Shown piece by piece: positions 13,231-26,072 of a DNA stretch of 64,000 bases (the stretch's first letter is position 1; the number at the start of each line of letters is the position of its first letter). A program made the translations under genes and the position numbers. Source of the DNA: Haematobia irritans (taxonomy: Eukaryota; Arthropoda; Insecta; Diptera; Muscidae); contig NC_134398.1 in assembly GCF_050003625.1 (NCBI RefSeq), positions 67,340,891 through 67,404,890 on the forward strand, in the 5' to 3' direction. The notes under the pieces were generated by a model that searched no databases, was not told the DNA's origin, and saw nothing but the letters and a program-made list of their open reading frames with translations.

Positions 13231-13804
13231 CACACAAAAAATTTTTTTTCTGATTCAATCACCAAATTAATTGATCCAATTAATTTTTTAATTGAAATGT
13301 CTTCAATCACGAAAATGATAGTATGAATCACAGTTTTAATTGGGCATAGAAAAAATTCTTGATTAAAAAATTAATTGATTTTTTCAGCAAAATTCAATTA
13401 ATTTTTTAATTGATTCAATTAAAAATTTAATTGATGTTGATTGCAAAACGCAATTAATTTATTAATTAAAAAAGGTAACTATTTTTAATTACTTAGTTAG
13501 ATTGGCTTAGAGTTTTTATTTGGATTAACAAATGATTGTTTGAAATACATTTTTAATTAAGAAAGTAACAAAAAAATCAGCACTTTTTTTAACTGAATTA
13601 GTCTTCCGAATTTGATTAAAAAGTTAATTGTATCAATTAATTTTTTAATTAAACATTTTAAAAATTTCAATCATTGACTTAATTAACTTAATGTTTCTAT
13701 CATGATTAAAAAGTTAATTGTATCAATTAATTTATTAATTGAAAAAATTTTCAACTTCAATTAACTTTTTAATTGGAAATATTTTGGTGATATTTTTTTC
13801 TGTG
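13231..13804. mobile_element. X: palindrome-rich CAC...GTG element inside the Y1 terminus
   Basis: The element runs from cacacaaaaaatttt to ttttttctgtg. It is flanked by 'cg' at 13229-13230 and 13805-13806. Excising it with one 'cg' restores the Y-family terminus cacgctcac exactly as seen in the copy at 26073. The interior consists of repeated 'aattgattcaattaa' palindromes. Confidence 0.75.
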
Positions 13805-14370
13805 CGCTCACAAAAAATCGCTTCTGTAACATATACTCCCAAACATATTTTGCTTCAGGCATATATATTTTTGGGTATTGCCCAAACATTTATATGTTTG
13901 ATCTCTTCCAATATATAATATGTTTGAAAGCATATTGGTCTAAACAATATATGTTTGGGTAGTCTAAGTTCCAAACATTTTGTATTTTTGCATCCAAATT
14001 CAATGATGTTGTCTTCCAAAAAACAATATGTTATTATGTGAAAATATAATATTTTTGGAAGCATTTTGCACCCAAAAATATTATATGCTTAAAAAAAATT
14101 CTCCCAAACAATATTGTGCTCAAAATTTTATTTATTTATTTATATATTTACAATCATAATGAATTATGAAAATAAACAGGTAATATAGGTGCTAACAACA
14201 TAGGTTTTCGATCTGAATGCTCAAAATTTTGTTTCTGCCCAGTTGTATATTCCCCCACATCTTTCTCACTTCCACGAGATTTTTTAGTTCTTAGCACCTT
14301 TTTCTGTAATACAAACATTGTAGAAGAAATTATTCAATTGTATGATTTGTTTTTATTTTAATTTTACCTT

Positions 14371-14443
14371 TCGCCGGACGGGGATTCGAACAGCGGACCA
14401 CACAGTTTGTAAGGATCAAAGAAGTAGCTGATCAATTGCCCAA
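14371..14443 (-). repeat. tRNA-like (pol III promoter-like) module in Y1
   Basis: On the minus strand the segment carries a good B-box, gttcgaatcc (complement of 14382-14391), and a tRNA-like D-arm region upstream, ending in 'ccgtccggcg'. It recurs at 26622-26693. It is degenerate and embedded in a repeat, so it is a tRNA-derived module and not a functional tRNA gene. Confidence 0.6.
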
Positions 14444-14780
14444 GGAAAAATAAAATGTTAATTTTGTAATAACAAGCAACAACCACCAATTTAATTCAAT
14501 ATCGCTCCCAGTTAAATAGCGCTCCAAGCTACTAAACACATATATGTTTATAGGCTATTTCTAAATTAATATATGTTTGCATCCAAGCATATTATATTTA
14601 CAAACATTTTATGTCCCAAACATAATATGTTCTAACATATTAACATATATGTCCCAAACATGTTATGCTAGTTTATGAACATTATATGCTTGCACTCAAA
14701 AATATTGTGTTTAAAAATTTGTGTTCCAAACATATAATGTTTATAGCCAAACATATGAAAAACAGTCTTTTTCATCCGTG

Positions 14781-15382
14781 TAGAGTTGGGTAGATACGGA
14801 TGGACCAAGTTCATTGGAACTAATATCTTTAAGGAACTGCTGGAACTAGTTCCAACTTTATGCCATGTTCTTCTATATCGAACGAAAATCCATTCGAAAG
14901 AAAGACAGTCACTCGAATTCGAATGAATTTGGGTTTTTTTATTTTTTGAAAATTCGTTTCGTTTGTATGAGAATACATTGATTATTAAAAATGAGTATTT
15001 TCAAATATTTAGCCTGAGAAATAATTCAAATGTTAACAAGATGTTTTCTTTATACTTGACACTTATCGTATATGTTCGTTTACTATTCGATAACAAAAGT
15101 GGCTTGCCTTTCGAAATAGAGGAACAAAAATCAAATTTCTTTCATTTGGAATACGGAAGAAAGCTTTCGTTCGATGTACAGGAACAGGGTAAACCTAATG
15201 GGCATTTCTGCTAGCAAAAATTCCCACAAGGTTTACATGACCTCTGCAATGTTTGCGGGTTACGTTTTATGAAAACTTGTTTCACTATCCCCAGCTATAT
15301 CGCTCCCTTTTGTGCTTCGAACAATAAGCTGATATGTAAATTCGTCTGTTTATAAAGACGCTTTGCACCAAATTCTAAGAAG
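14781..15382. other. Unidentified repeat-like DNA with 'ggaactagttcc' motifs
   Basis: The phrases 'ggaactgctggaactagttcc' (left) and 'aggttctaggaactaggaac' (right, near 16765) flank the DINE-like element at 15383-16720. They suggest that element landed in an older repeat. An open frame at 14963-15214 begins with ATG but shows no recognisable domain. Confidence 0.35.
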
Positions 15383-16720
15383 AAAACAAGTAAGGAAAGT
15401 CTAAAGTCGGGCGGGGCCGACTATATTATACCCTGCACCACTTTGTAGATCTAAATTTTTTATACCATATCACATCCGTCAAATGTGTTGGGGGCTATAT
15501 ATAAAGGTTTGTCCCAAATACATACATTTAAATATCACTCGATCTGGACAGAATTTGATAGACTTTTACAAAATCTTTAGACTCAAAATTTAAGTCGGCT
15601 AACAATTAAATCTGAAGCAATTTTAAGGAAACTTCGCAAAAGTTTATTTATGATTTATCCCTCGATATAAATGTATTAGAAGTTTAGGAAAATTAGAGTC
15701 ATTTTTACAACTTTTCGACTAAGCAGTGGCGATTTTACAAGGAAGATGTTGGTATTTTGACCATTTTTGTCGCAATCAGAAAAACATATATATGGACGCT
15801 ATATCTAAATGTGAACGGATTTCAACCAAATTTGGCACGCATAGCTACAATGCTAATTCTACTCCCTGTGCAAAATTTCAACTAAATCGGAGTTAAAAAT
15901 TGGCCTCTGTGGTCATATGAGTGTAAATCGGGCGAAAGCTATATATGGGAGATATATCTAAATCTGAACCGATTTCAACCAAATTTGGCACGCATAGCTA
16001 CAATGCTAATTCTACACCCTGTGCAAAATTTCAATTAAATCGTAGCAAAAAATTGGCCTCTGTGGTCATTTGAGTGTAAATCGCGCGAAAGCTATATATG
16101 GGAGCTATATCGAAATCTGAACCGATTTCAACCAAATTTGGCACACATAGCTACAATACTAATTCTACTTCCTGTGCAAAATTTCAACGAATTCGGAGCA
16201 AAAAGTTGGCCTCTGTGGGCAAATGAGTGCAAATCGGGCGAAAGCTAAATATGGGAGCTATATCTAAATCTGAACCGATTTGGCTGATATTTTGCAAGTT
16301 TTTCGAGACTCTTAAAATATTCGAATGTACGGAATTTGAGGAAGATCGGTTCATATACACGCCAATTATGACCAGATCGGTGAAAAATATATATGGCAGC
16401 TATATCTAAATCTGAACCGATTTTTTCCAAAATCAATAGGGATCGTCTCTGAGCCGAAACAGGACCCTATACCAAATTTTAGGACAATCGGACTAAAACT
16501 GCGAGCTGTACTTTGCACACAAAAATACATCAACAGACAGACAGACGGACACACAGACGGACAGACAGACAGACAGACGGACATCGCTAAATCGACTCAG
16601 AATCTAATTCTAAGACGATCGGTATACTAAACGATGGGTCTCAGACTTTTCCTTCTTGGCGTTACATACAAATGCACAAACTTATTATACCCTGTACCAC
16701 AGTAGTGGTGAAGGGTATAA
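15383..16720 (+). mobile_element. Full DINE-1-like element (HINE), copy B
   Basis: This matches copy A at 7233-8566 from 'aaaacaagtaagg' to the 3' hairpin 'agggtataa'. By eye I find three substitutions and one 4-base difference in the (GACA)n tract. The flanks on both sides differ from those of copy A, so this is two insertions and not a segmental duplication. It shows the same 5' hairpin, tandem units and tetranucleotide tract. Confidence 0.85.
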
Positions 16721-16855
16721 TGAGCGGCGTTGACTTTGGGAACGAACTAAGGTTCTAGGAACTAGGAACTTGTTCTGCTAGCGGATCGGAACTAAAAGAA
16801 GCGATCACTTAAAAGGACAACATTTCTCAATTCTAATTTAATCCAACTAATTTTT

Positions 16856-17948
<1,093 letters not shown>

Positions 17949-18070
17949 TAGGGCTGTCACCCGGGATAAATACCGTTCCGAAATCTCGGAATTAATCCCA
18001 AACCGGGATTTTTTATTTTGAATCCCGGAATTTTTCGGGATCCCGAAAACTAATTCCAATTTGTTAAATT
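17949..18070. mobile_element. hAT-like terminal fragment
   Basis: The segment starts 'tagggctgtcacccggga' and continues with repeated 'cccggaatttttcgggat' motifs. A 'tagggctgt' or 'cagggctgt' start is typical of hAT-type ends. Only one end is visible, and it directly abuts the truncated DINE-like element. Confidence 0.45.
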
Positions 18071-18170
18071 TGTGACTTTTTAGCTTATTATTAATAAATT
18101 GGAGTATCCATTCAGTGCAAACGGCCCTTAGATTTCATACCCGACAAATTGAGTAAGAATTTATTATACA

Positions 18171-18664
18171 CACTCAAAAAAAGTGAACTCTCTATTTCAC
18201 TAAAGCCAATTTAACTTTATTTTAGTTCATGGAAGTATTATGTTTGGAGAAAGTTTCCTTTACTCTAATAATTTTTTGTGTACGTTAGTTAGATTAACTA
18301 AAACCGAGGAAAAAAATATACTCAAATGAAGCATAAAGATTAACTAAATTCGTGTCTTCCACAAAATAGTTCAGAATTTCTTTAAATTTGTAAATTTTAC
18401 CAAAAATGTGTTAATCATGAACTTCGTATATCACTAAATACATTCTTGCAATTTTGAACTCCAAGTTTTTCCTTCAAAGTGAAAAATCTTAGTTAGGTCT
18501 AATAAATTTTCTTGAATTTGTCGAAAAATATTTACTTATTTTTATGGCATCGGCGTGATGCCAACGTTTGTAATACTGTTTAGTTAAAATTTTCTACAAA
18601 TATTCAAAATTTTCTAAAATTAACCGAAACTTTTCTTCCTGGTGGGTTCACTGTTTTTTCAGTG
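18171..18664 (+). mobile_element. CAC...GTG MITE, 494 bp
   Basis: The left end is cactcaaaaaaagtgaac, and the reverse complement of the right end is cactgaaaaaacagtgaac. It is flanked by 'ca' at 18169-18170 and 18665-18666. Related fragments lie at 19290-19590, 31658-31787 and 48225-49029. No ORF. Confidence 0.75.
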
Positions 18665-19120
18665 CATGAGGTATACTATAGAAAACACAATTTCATCAAA
18701 AATCGAAGTAAACGATAAGGTCCTCCTTTAAACAACGAGTTCATGTGAAATGGAATTATTGCCACATAAAATAAAAAGCAATGATAAAAGGTTCGTCGGC
18801 AATATGACAAGATCGCGTGTATCTGATAAAAATTTGGATGCCTTGATAAAATTAAGAAGTTATTTAAAACGATGAAGTATCACAGGATTAGCACAAAGTA
18901 CGAAAATAATCTAATTAAAATCCTTAAAATTTTTTGCTGGGTAAGATAGCGATATGAAATAGCTTTTTAATTTATTTTTATCATAATTTTTTGTTTTTCT
19001 CTTCTTCATATTGTTCAGTTGGACTAAGTGTTCGTTAAATGTGATAGCAATATGAAATCGCTTTTTAATTTACTCTTATGTTCTTTTGTTAATAAAATTG
19101 AATTAAACTAAATTGGCTAA

Positions 19121-19259
19121 CAGCCTGTTTCTGTTTATCGAACGGGCTCTATCGATCGACTGATATGAAGACAAACAGCTGAATTTATAACCAAAAAGTA
19201 GCTGTTTCCATGTATTTCAGTCGATCCATAGCGATCGTTCGACATACAAAAACAGGCTG
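19121..19259. mobile_element. PIF/Harbinger-like MITE with long TIRs
   Basis: The ends are cagcctgttt...aacaggctg, and the inverted repeats extend about 45 bp each with mismatches ('tcgatcgactga' / 'tcagtcgatccat'). It is flanked by 'taa' on both sides (19118-19120 and 19260-19262). A 3-bp TWA target fits PIF/Harbinger. At 139 bp it is almost a complete fold-back. Confidence 0.7.
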
Positions 19260-19289
19260 TAAATCTTTGGCGATGTAGACTGTTATCAC

Positions 19290-19595
19290 TTAAAATATTT
19301 AAAGAATCCTTCTTTAGTAGAAATTTCTACGCACGCAATAGTAAATATTTGTGCAATTTTTAACTCCAATTTTTTCTTTCAAACTTCGAAATTTCATTTA
19401 ATAAGAGTTAAAAAAATTTTTATGTCTAATAAATTTTCTTTAATTTGTCGAAAAATATTTACTTGTTTTTGTGAAATCGGAGTGACTTTTAAAGTTTAGT
19501 TAAAATGTTCTAAAATTAATTTAAATTTTCTAAAATTAACTAAAATTATCGTTTCTGGTGAGTTCACTTTTTTTAATTTTTTGAGCGAGAAAGGT
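19290..19595 (+). mobile_element. Fragment of the 18171-type CAC element
   Basis: The phrases 'tttctttaatttgtcgaaa', 'aatatttact' and 'gtgagttcac' match the interior and right end of 18171-18664. The right terminus is degraded to 'ttttttgagcg'. No left terminus is visible. Confidence 0.5.
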
Positions 19596-20946
19596 ACAGA
19601 AACTTTTCTTTATAAAATTCAAACCATTTTGGAATTTTGCTAGAGGAAACCTAATCTGCAGCTATATCATAATTAAAACTTACTTCAATTTATGCAAACT
19701 ATAAAATCGAAAAAGGAGAAAATTATTATTACTTATGTTATATTCATTATAAAATACATTTTATACGGTCGATTAGGTTTGTAATATTCTACTCATATGT
19801 TATTCATAGCACACCATTCTGGATAATCTTTATCTAATTGAATATCAATTTACTGATCAAATCGATTCATTATATTGTTGTTCATTATAATGCTATTTTT
19901 CACAAATTCGATCCTATTATGAATAATAAAGCAATTTCAATTGCTACATACTATTGACCTGCTATTGGCATTTACATTGTAATGCATATAAATTTAATAT
20001 TTATGCAAACAAACAAAAAATCATTACAACAGCCAAACATGCTGCAAATGTATGTGAAAGGATACCAATGTGGTTTATAAAACTTAATAGTATGTCCTGC
20101 ATTAATTATCATTTAATATGAGCTTATGTCGCCCTTCCTCAGACATCTCCGTACACACATGAAGCGAAACACAAACGCACAAATATGAACAAAATCGGGT
20201 GCATATGTAAACAATATTCGAAATACCTCAGTATAATGAACTTGTAGTGGTAAAAAGGACATCGCCATGTGCCTTTTCATAATGGACTCTAGAGAAATGG
20301 TTGCAGAGATCGTAAGAGAAATGGGTGGGAGATTACCATGGCTATTGAGAGCGAAAACAATTGTAAATGACCACACAGATTGACCGCATTACAATCCACA
20401 AAGGCCACATAGCGAACACGCATACGACGGATGATAGTACGCACACACACAATGTCACACAATGTCAAAATCCGTTCATCATACTCATTATCTGTATAAC
20501 TTTGGGAACACACACACACAAGCGCGCACAAACATTCATAATAACAAAGAAAGCTACGAATGTACCGTTATGTTGTCTGTGGCTTTGTAAAGCACATCTA
20601 ATTGGCGGTCGCGTACAGTGAATTGTGGTGAACCATATTTTCCAATTTGCAGCCTCTAAACAAATTGATTACAGAAATGAGGGGTATTACCTGTTAGGTC
20701 TTCAAAGCTATTGGTTTAAGCTCAACGATGCGCTATTAATAGGAAAATAGGAGTTCCACAAAATAATGCCCAAAAGAAAAAATTAAATAAAGGCGCAAAT
20801 AGATAAGAGAAAAACAGAAATATATTTTTGGCTACAATTTTAAAATCACAACCGAAGACTCGCAGTCCACAAACACATTCATTAAAAACGATGAGCCACA
20901 CCAGTTCATTCTAGGATATGGCTGCTAAAAAGTGGCCAATTGACAC
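19596..20946. other. Intergenic DNA with CA-rich stretch, no gene seen
   Basis: The first half is AT-rich. From about 20110 to 20640 the composition is more balanced and contains (CA)-rich patches near 20440-20530. The overlapping frames in this region are short and mutually exclusive, with no domain signature. It appears single-copy within the window. Confidence 0.45.
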
Positions 20947-21816
20947 TGAACAAGTAAATGCGGACGAAAGTTCGGACAGGCCGAATCTTATGTATCCTCC
21001 ACCGAAAATTGCTTAGAAAGTTCTACTAAAGACTGTCAACCCATGTAGGTGACAGTTACTGATGGCAAAGTATATTAAATCTTTAATAACAGTTACCGAT
21101 GGCAAAGTATATTAAACCTATAAATGATTATGGTCCGATATGGACCAATTTTGGCATGGTTGGTAAAAACTACACAGTCTCACATAAGTTTACATACGGT
21201 TAAAGAATTTATATTTTCATTAAATAATCAAATTTTAAAAAATATGCATATATATCCTTTCGTTTTAGTAAATTAATTTGAAAATCAAAGTAATTGTTAA
21301 TTTTCAAGAAGATTTTATTGATATGGATTATAAACAAAAACAAGAAACATGTTTAGTTAGTAGGTAAAAAACTCAGGGGTATGTAAACTTATGTGAGACT
21401 GTGTATATGCTGACACCACGTACCAAATTTCAACCGGATCGGATGAATTTTGCTCCTCCAAGAGGCTCCGGAGGTCAAATCTGGAGATAGGTTTATATGG
21501 GGGCTCTATATGATTATGGTCCGATATGGACCGAGGGGTCGCTTGATATGAGTGCTATACGTAAAAGTGGTCCGATATTGCCCATTTGCAATACCATTCA
21601 ATCTACATCAATTACAACTACTTATGCCAACTGTCAAGTCGATAGCTTGCTTCGTTCGGAAGTTAGCGTGACGGACGGATGGACATGCTTAGATCGACTC
21701 GGAATTTCACCAGGACCCATAATACATATACCTTATGGGGTCTTAGAGAAATATTTCGATGTGTTACAAACGGAATGACAAAGTTAATATACCCCCATCC
21801 TATGGTGGAGGGTATA
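20947..21816 (+). mobile_element. DINE-1-like element, interrupted by a MITE
   Basis: The 5' end 'aacaagtaaatgcggacga' and 'gttcggacaggccgaa' correspond to the GC hairpin of the family. The 3' end carries 'gacggacggatggacatg' and the hairpin 'tacccccatcctatggtgg' followed by 'agggtata'. The internal units are reduced to about two. A 231-bp element is inserted at 21173. Confidence 0.7.
21173..21403. mobile_element. Tc1/mariner-type MITE, 231 bp
   Basis: The terminal inverted repeats, cacagtctcacataagtttacatac and its complement, are about 25 bp and perfect by eye. It is flanked by 'ta' at 21171-21172 and 21404-21405. The TA target and 'cacagt' end fit Tc1/mariner. The interior is AT-rich and non-coding. 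Confidence 0.75.
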
Positions 21817-22259
21817 AAAATATAAAATGTATGAAAAAATATAAAAATATAATGGGCCTCGCAGATTTTAAATTATTTTTTTTATCACAAAATATTTAAA
21901 TTCGCATCCAAAACACTGAATTCAGATTACACCTTAAGAAGTGATGAAAATTCAGAGCAACGGCTTTAATAGCCGTGGAGGACATCCGTTCTACAATAAG
22001 TCCATGTTAAATTCATTGCTTCTGAACCAATTTTGTACCACATTCGGATCCAAAGAGAACATTCGCACTTCTCGTTTGACAAGGCTTTGTTTGCTGGGAT
22101 TGTCTTCTTTTTAGTTCATTTTTAGTCCATATGGAATTTACGTAGAATAAATGCCTATATAAGCCACTTCAGTTTTTGATCGTTTTGTAAAGAGGAGTCA
22201 ATAAATAATTATGAACGGATACGAATGATAAGACTCATGGTAATATTTAAGTATTCATG

Positions 22260-22495
22260 GCTAAATTTTAACAGGATCAGATGAGACATTCGCTTCCAGA
22301 AGGATCCGTAAGACGAATCCGCGGATCGGTTTATATGGGGGCTATATATAATTATGAACCGTTATGGACCAATTTGTGCACGGTTGACAGGGAGCATATA
22401 CTAACATCACGTATCGAATTTCAACCGGAACGAATGAAATTTAGTCCTCCAAGAAGTTCCAGAGATCAAATTTGGGCATCGACTTAATAATAGAC
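22260..22495 (+). mobile_element. DINE-1-like internal fragment
   Basis: It contains one and a half tandem units ('gatcggtttatatgggggc' and 'caaatttgggcatcga'). No 5' or 3' terminus is present. The open frame at 22281-22487 is a repeat by-product. Confidence 0.6.
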
Positions 22496-23390
22496 TGATA
22501 TGATTTACAGGGTTGTCAGGTGATTTGTCAAGTTTTCGTACGATATTTCCATTGTAGGAATATGTTTTCCATTTTTTATTTCCAATAAAACTAAAAGTTA
22601 GAATTCAAAGGAAACCCAATAATAAAGAGAATATCGTTTGATGTTACAATCGCAAACCTATTAATAATAATATGAATTTACAATTTTGATAAATTACCTT
22701 AATAGATAGGTTTAGTCTATACATCATAGATTTTATACAACCTCTACCACGAAGGGGTTGAACTTTGCCAAGTCACAAAGAAAAAAAACAAAACGAGGAG
22801 AATGAAATAATAGCTGGTTTCGTTCATAGCCTTTGTGGTATGGCAAATATCATTTCTATGCAAATTATTAACAACTTCTGACAGCTATAAATCATTATTA
22901 ATTATTGCCATTTGTAACTTCCCTTTGTTAGTTAGGTTGGCCAGTGTGTTACCCATGCCTCGACTAACAACGAGATACACGTCACAATATTATAATGAAT
23001 AGTGTAAAGCGACCAGTGGCAGGTTAACGTGGCTATAATTAAAAAAAATGGAAAAGAGCACAACTCTAGGGAAATTAATCACATAAATTAAAAGTGAACA
23101 CTTAGTAGTTACATCAACACCGTTATGGGATAATTAAATGTTTGATAAAAATCAACAAAATATTATTTATAGCTGCTTTTAATTGTTAACCCCCCTCTCC
23201 ACAGAATTTATAACAATAGTAGAAGCAAATAATAAGACAATCTATTGTGTCATCATTATTATCGTAACTTTCCTATTAATTAGAATATTGAGTGTAGTAT
23301 CGGTAATTCTGATCTAACCCATAACAATATCAACTTCTTTACATGTACACTTAGAACGATTGTAATTTTCACAAAAGAATAGATTTTGAG
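22496..23390. other. AT-rich intergenic DNA, no gene seen
   Basis: No frame of note. The phrase 'ttatacaacctctaccacg' near 22734 resembles a decayed DINE 3' hairpin, but the rest of the element is absent. Confidence 0.4.
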
Positions 23391-23392
23391 TA

Positions 23393-23763
23393 CACCGAAA
23401 GTGAACTGTTTTATAGGAAGAATGAACTACCTCGCACGAAAATTGAACTAAATTTTACTCCACATTTTGAGATTTCCACAAAGCGTTGTTAAAACCAGGA
23501 AATTTTAATGCCCTGTTGTACTTTTTTTACAGTAGTTCATTCTTACTATTTTTGGGAATTGTACAAAAATCGTATTTTGCTTTAGTTCATATTGAACTTA
23601 TGTGTACGGTCATTGAAGTTCACGTTTAGTTCATACAATTTTTGAGACATATTTCGGAAAATTTCGATAAAAATAATAAAATTTAACTACAAGCAAATAA
23701 TTTGTTTCCAATAAAAATAAGTTAAATTTACCGTTAATGTAACTACGGAAATTTTTTTCTGTG
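23393..23763 (+). mobile_element. CAC...GTG MITE, 371 bp
   Basis: The ends are caccgaaagtgaactg and 'ggaaatttttttctgtg', flanked by 'ta' at 23391-23392 and 23764-23765. Family relatives are at 39082-39548, 48357-48856 and (reversed) 45835-46340. They share 'cacattttgagatttccac' or close variants. No ORF. Confidence 0.75.
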
Positions 23764-23954
23764 TATTTACCTTTCAACAAAGCAATTAGTCTTCTTAACA
23801 AAAACAACACAAATATATTGGGCTTCTTTTCTAACCGATTGTCGTCAAATTTGGCGCAAAGTATTATTTAATAAATTCGCTGTATTAACGAATTCGTTTC
23901 ATTGACTGATTTTTAACGACACATTTCGATAATATAACGAAAATTTTTCTATTA

Positions 23955-24435
23955 ATGTATATATGTTACGCTCGATTTTGAAAAATTTGGCCATAAACCC
24001 CAGATTTATTACCCGTTCTCCCTCAAACTTAGCAAAAGGTAACCTTCAGTGGTGTCAACTAAACCTGCAAAATTTCATCGAAATCGGTTCAGATTTAGAT
24101 ATAGGTCTCACATGTGTGTTCGCTCGATTTACAAAAATTTGCCCCTCATTTATTAACCGATTTTATTCAAATTTAGCACAATGTAATCTTCTACAATATC
24201 AACCAAACCTGCAAAATATCATACAAATCGGTTCAGATTTAGATACAGCTCGCATATATATGTTTCGCATGATTTTCAAAAATTTCCACCTAATAACTAT
24301 ACTTCTGACCATAGTGACCTCATTAATTAATTTTACTTAATTTTAGGACAAGGTAACGTTCTGTGGTATAAATCAAATCAAATAAATCAACATATATTAT
24401 CCAAATTGGTCCAGATTGAGATATAGTTCCCATAT
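23955..24435 (-). mobile_element. DINE-1-like internal fragment, reversed
   Basis: 'atcggttcagatttagata' occurs repeatedly; it is the complement of the 'tatctaaatctgaaccgat' units. Three diverged units are visible and no terminus. The 125-codon frame at 23963 is a repeat artefact. Confidence 0.55.
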
Positions 24436-24439
24436 AAAG

Positions 24440-25822
24440 TAAGGGACAAAATTGTTCATGAAAGACATGTTTTTAAGAAAATGTAACAAAACTTTTTTAT
24501 TCAAAACTTTTATTCATTTTAACGTCAAGTTTTTTAATGATTTTAAATACTTTTCTGTTACTGAATACAAAAATACAGAAACTTAAAATAATTCGTTTAA
24601 TTGTGAACAATTATGACCCTTAGCGGAAAAGTCGTGTTTGATTTCTATCAGTATTTTGTGTGACCTCCGCGTGCTTTCTTATCTGTTTTTGTTCTTTTTG
24701 GCATACGTTTTACGAGTTTATTTAGCACTTCTGGATCAATATTTACCCAGTCTTCAATAGAACGGTCCGAAAGTTCATTAACAGTCTTAGGCGGATGCTT
24801 TTTAGCAAAAATCTTTCTTTTTAAAATAGACCAAAGATGTTCGATTGGGTTTAAATCGGGCGATTGGGGAGGTCAATCTAAAAGCTTGATATCATTTTCT
24901 TCGAACCACTTTTTTGTCTTTTTCGCAGTATGCTTAGGATCGTTATCCTGCATAAATGTGCCGTTTTGTCCTGGTTCCAAGCCAAATATGACCAGACTTG
25001 GAAGATATGAGTCTTCAAGAATGGTGATATAGTTTGCAGCTTACATTTTACCTCTTATTCGGCGAAGTACTCCAAGTTGGTTTCCACGAAAACAGCCACC
25101 AGCCATTAATGAACCACCTCCAAATTTTAATGTTTGGCAAATAATTCCCTCTTTAACTACAACGCTTTTATCCACCCGATCAATTCGATTGCTTATTGTC
25201 TCATCTGACCAAGTTACCTGCATCCTATCGTCTATTGTGAAGTTTTCGTATTTTTTGCAAATTCCAGGCGTTTCTTTCGGTTTTTATCGGTCAAAAGCAG
25301 CTTTTTTGGCTTTGCCCTGGCTACTAATCCACTGGCTTTCAAGCTTCTACGAAGAGTTTTGGTACTCACGTTTAAGTTATGATCCTCATTATTATATTTG
25401 AATGACCTCAACTACTGTAATTAATGCACCGGTAACTATCAATCGCTTACATTCGCGTCTATCAGCCGGCGAGAGTTTTTTTGGGCGACCTGCTGAATTA
25501 CCAATAATTACCAAATTATTCTGATTTTTTATTTTATTGATAAATCCAACTGATATGTTATATTTTTTAGCGATTTCTCAATATGGGGCTCCTTTTAAAT
25601 CTTTTACGACATTCTGTTTCAAAAGAGTTCCCTTGGCTTTTCCCATCGCAAAAATAAACTAAATATGTTAGATAAGAAATCCAAAATATTGATAAAAAAA
25701 TCTGTAAGATGATATCGTCTTATAATTATGTTATTTTATATTATTTACAAATCCACAAACAACAATTTAAGTTCATTGAAATTGTTAGAGAATTTTAACA
25801 CAGGGTCAAAATTGTTCACATA
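24440..25822 (-). mobile_element. Degenerate Tc1-like transposon
   Basis: A decayed DD34E transposase lies inside. The motif 'gggwcaaaattgttca' occurs at 24443 and 25803, and its complement at about 24603. The 24603 and 25803 copies form an inverted pair. The outermost left copy at 24443 points the same way as the right one, so the exact element boundaries are uncertain. Confidence 0.65.
24648..25646 (-). pseudogene. Tc1-family DD34E transposase, pseudogene
   Basis: Read on the minus strand, the frame starts at an ATG giving MGKAKGTLLKQNVVKD and ends at 'ARGGHTKY' plus stop. The span is 333 codon lengths, close to a normal Tc1 transposase. Recognisable parts are an N-terminal helix-turn-helix region ending in 'SAGRPKKLSPADRR', the first catalytic aspartate in 'VTWSDE', the second in 'MQDNDPKHTAKK', and the final glutamate in 'PPQSPDLNPIEHLW', with D-34-E spacing. 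It is broken: the Trp before PPQSPDLN is a stop (tga, complement of 24873-24875), and stops follow 'KGAPY' and 'RIRGKM'. Two compensating frameshifts flank the middle, near 25400 and 25245. It cannot make transposase. Confidence 0.85.
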
Positions 25823-26072
25823 TGTGGATTTACCGTTACATGAATATAAACCTGGAAGAAGAGTAAATTTCGAAACGAAAGATGCCATATTATCACTAAC
25901 TATTCACCACGGGAGCCACCGTAGTGCAATGGATAGCATGCCCGCCTTGCATACACAAGGTCGTGAGTTCGATTCCTGCTTCGACCGAACACCAAAAAGT
26001 TTTTCAGCGGTGGATTATCCCACCTCAGTAATGCTGGTGACATTTCTGAGGGTTTCAAAGCTTCTCAAAGTG

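Larger units (their letters stand above)
13227..14780 (+). mobile_element. Y1: CAC...GTG element with tRNA-like module, itself interrupted
   Basis: After removal of the insert at 13231-13804, the left end reads cacgctcacaaaaaatcgc and the right end '...ttttcatccgtg'. It is flanked by 'ta' at 13225-13226 and 14781-14782. A copy with the same ends occupies 26073-27031. The interior is full of 'ccaaacatat' / 'atatgtttgg' motifs. It also contains a reverse-oriented tRNA-like module near 14371-14443. No protein is encoded. The class is probably a non-autonomous CACTA-like element, by inference from the ends and the 2-bp duplication. Confidence 0.75.

Noticed and set aside
24648..25646. Plus-strand frames in this interval (25189-25401 and others)
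   Set aside because: They are opposite-strand shadows of the Tc1 transposase, whose motifs are clear on the minus strand.
25910..25985. Possible tRNA gene at the SINE head
   Set aside because: It is followed by the SINE body and tail and flanked by a target duplication, so it is a tRNA-derived promoter of a SINE.
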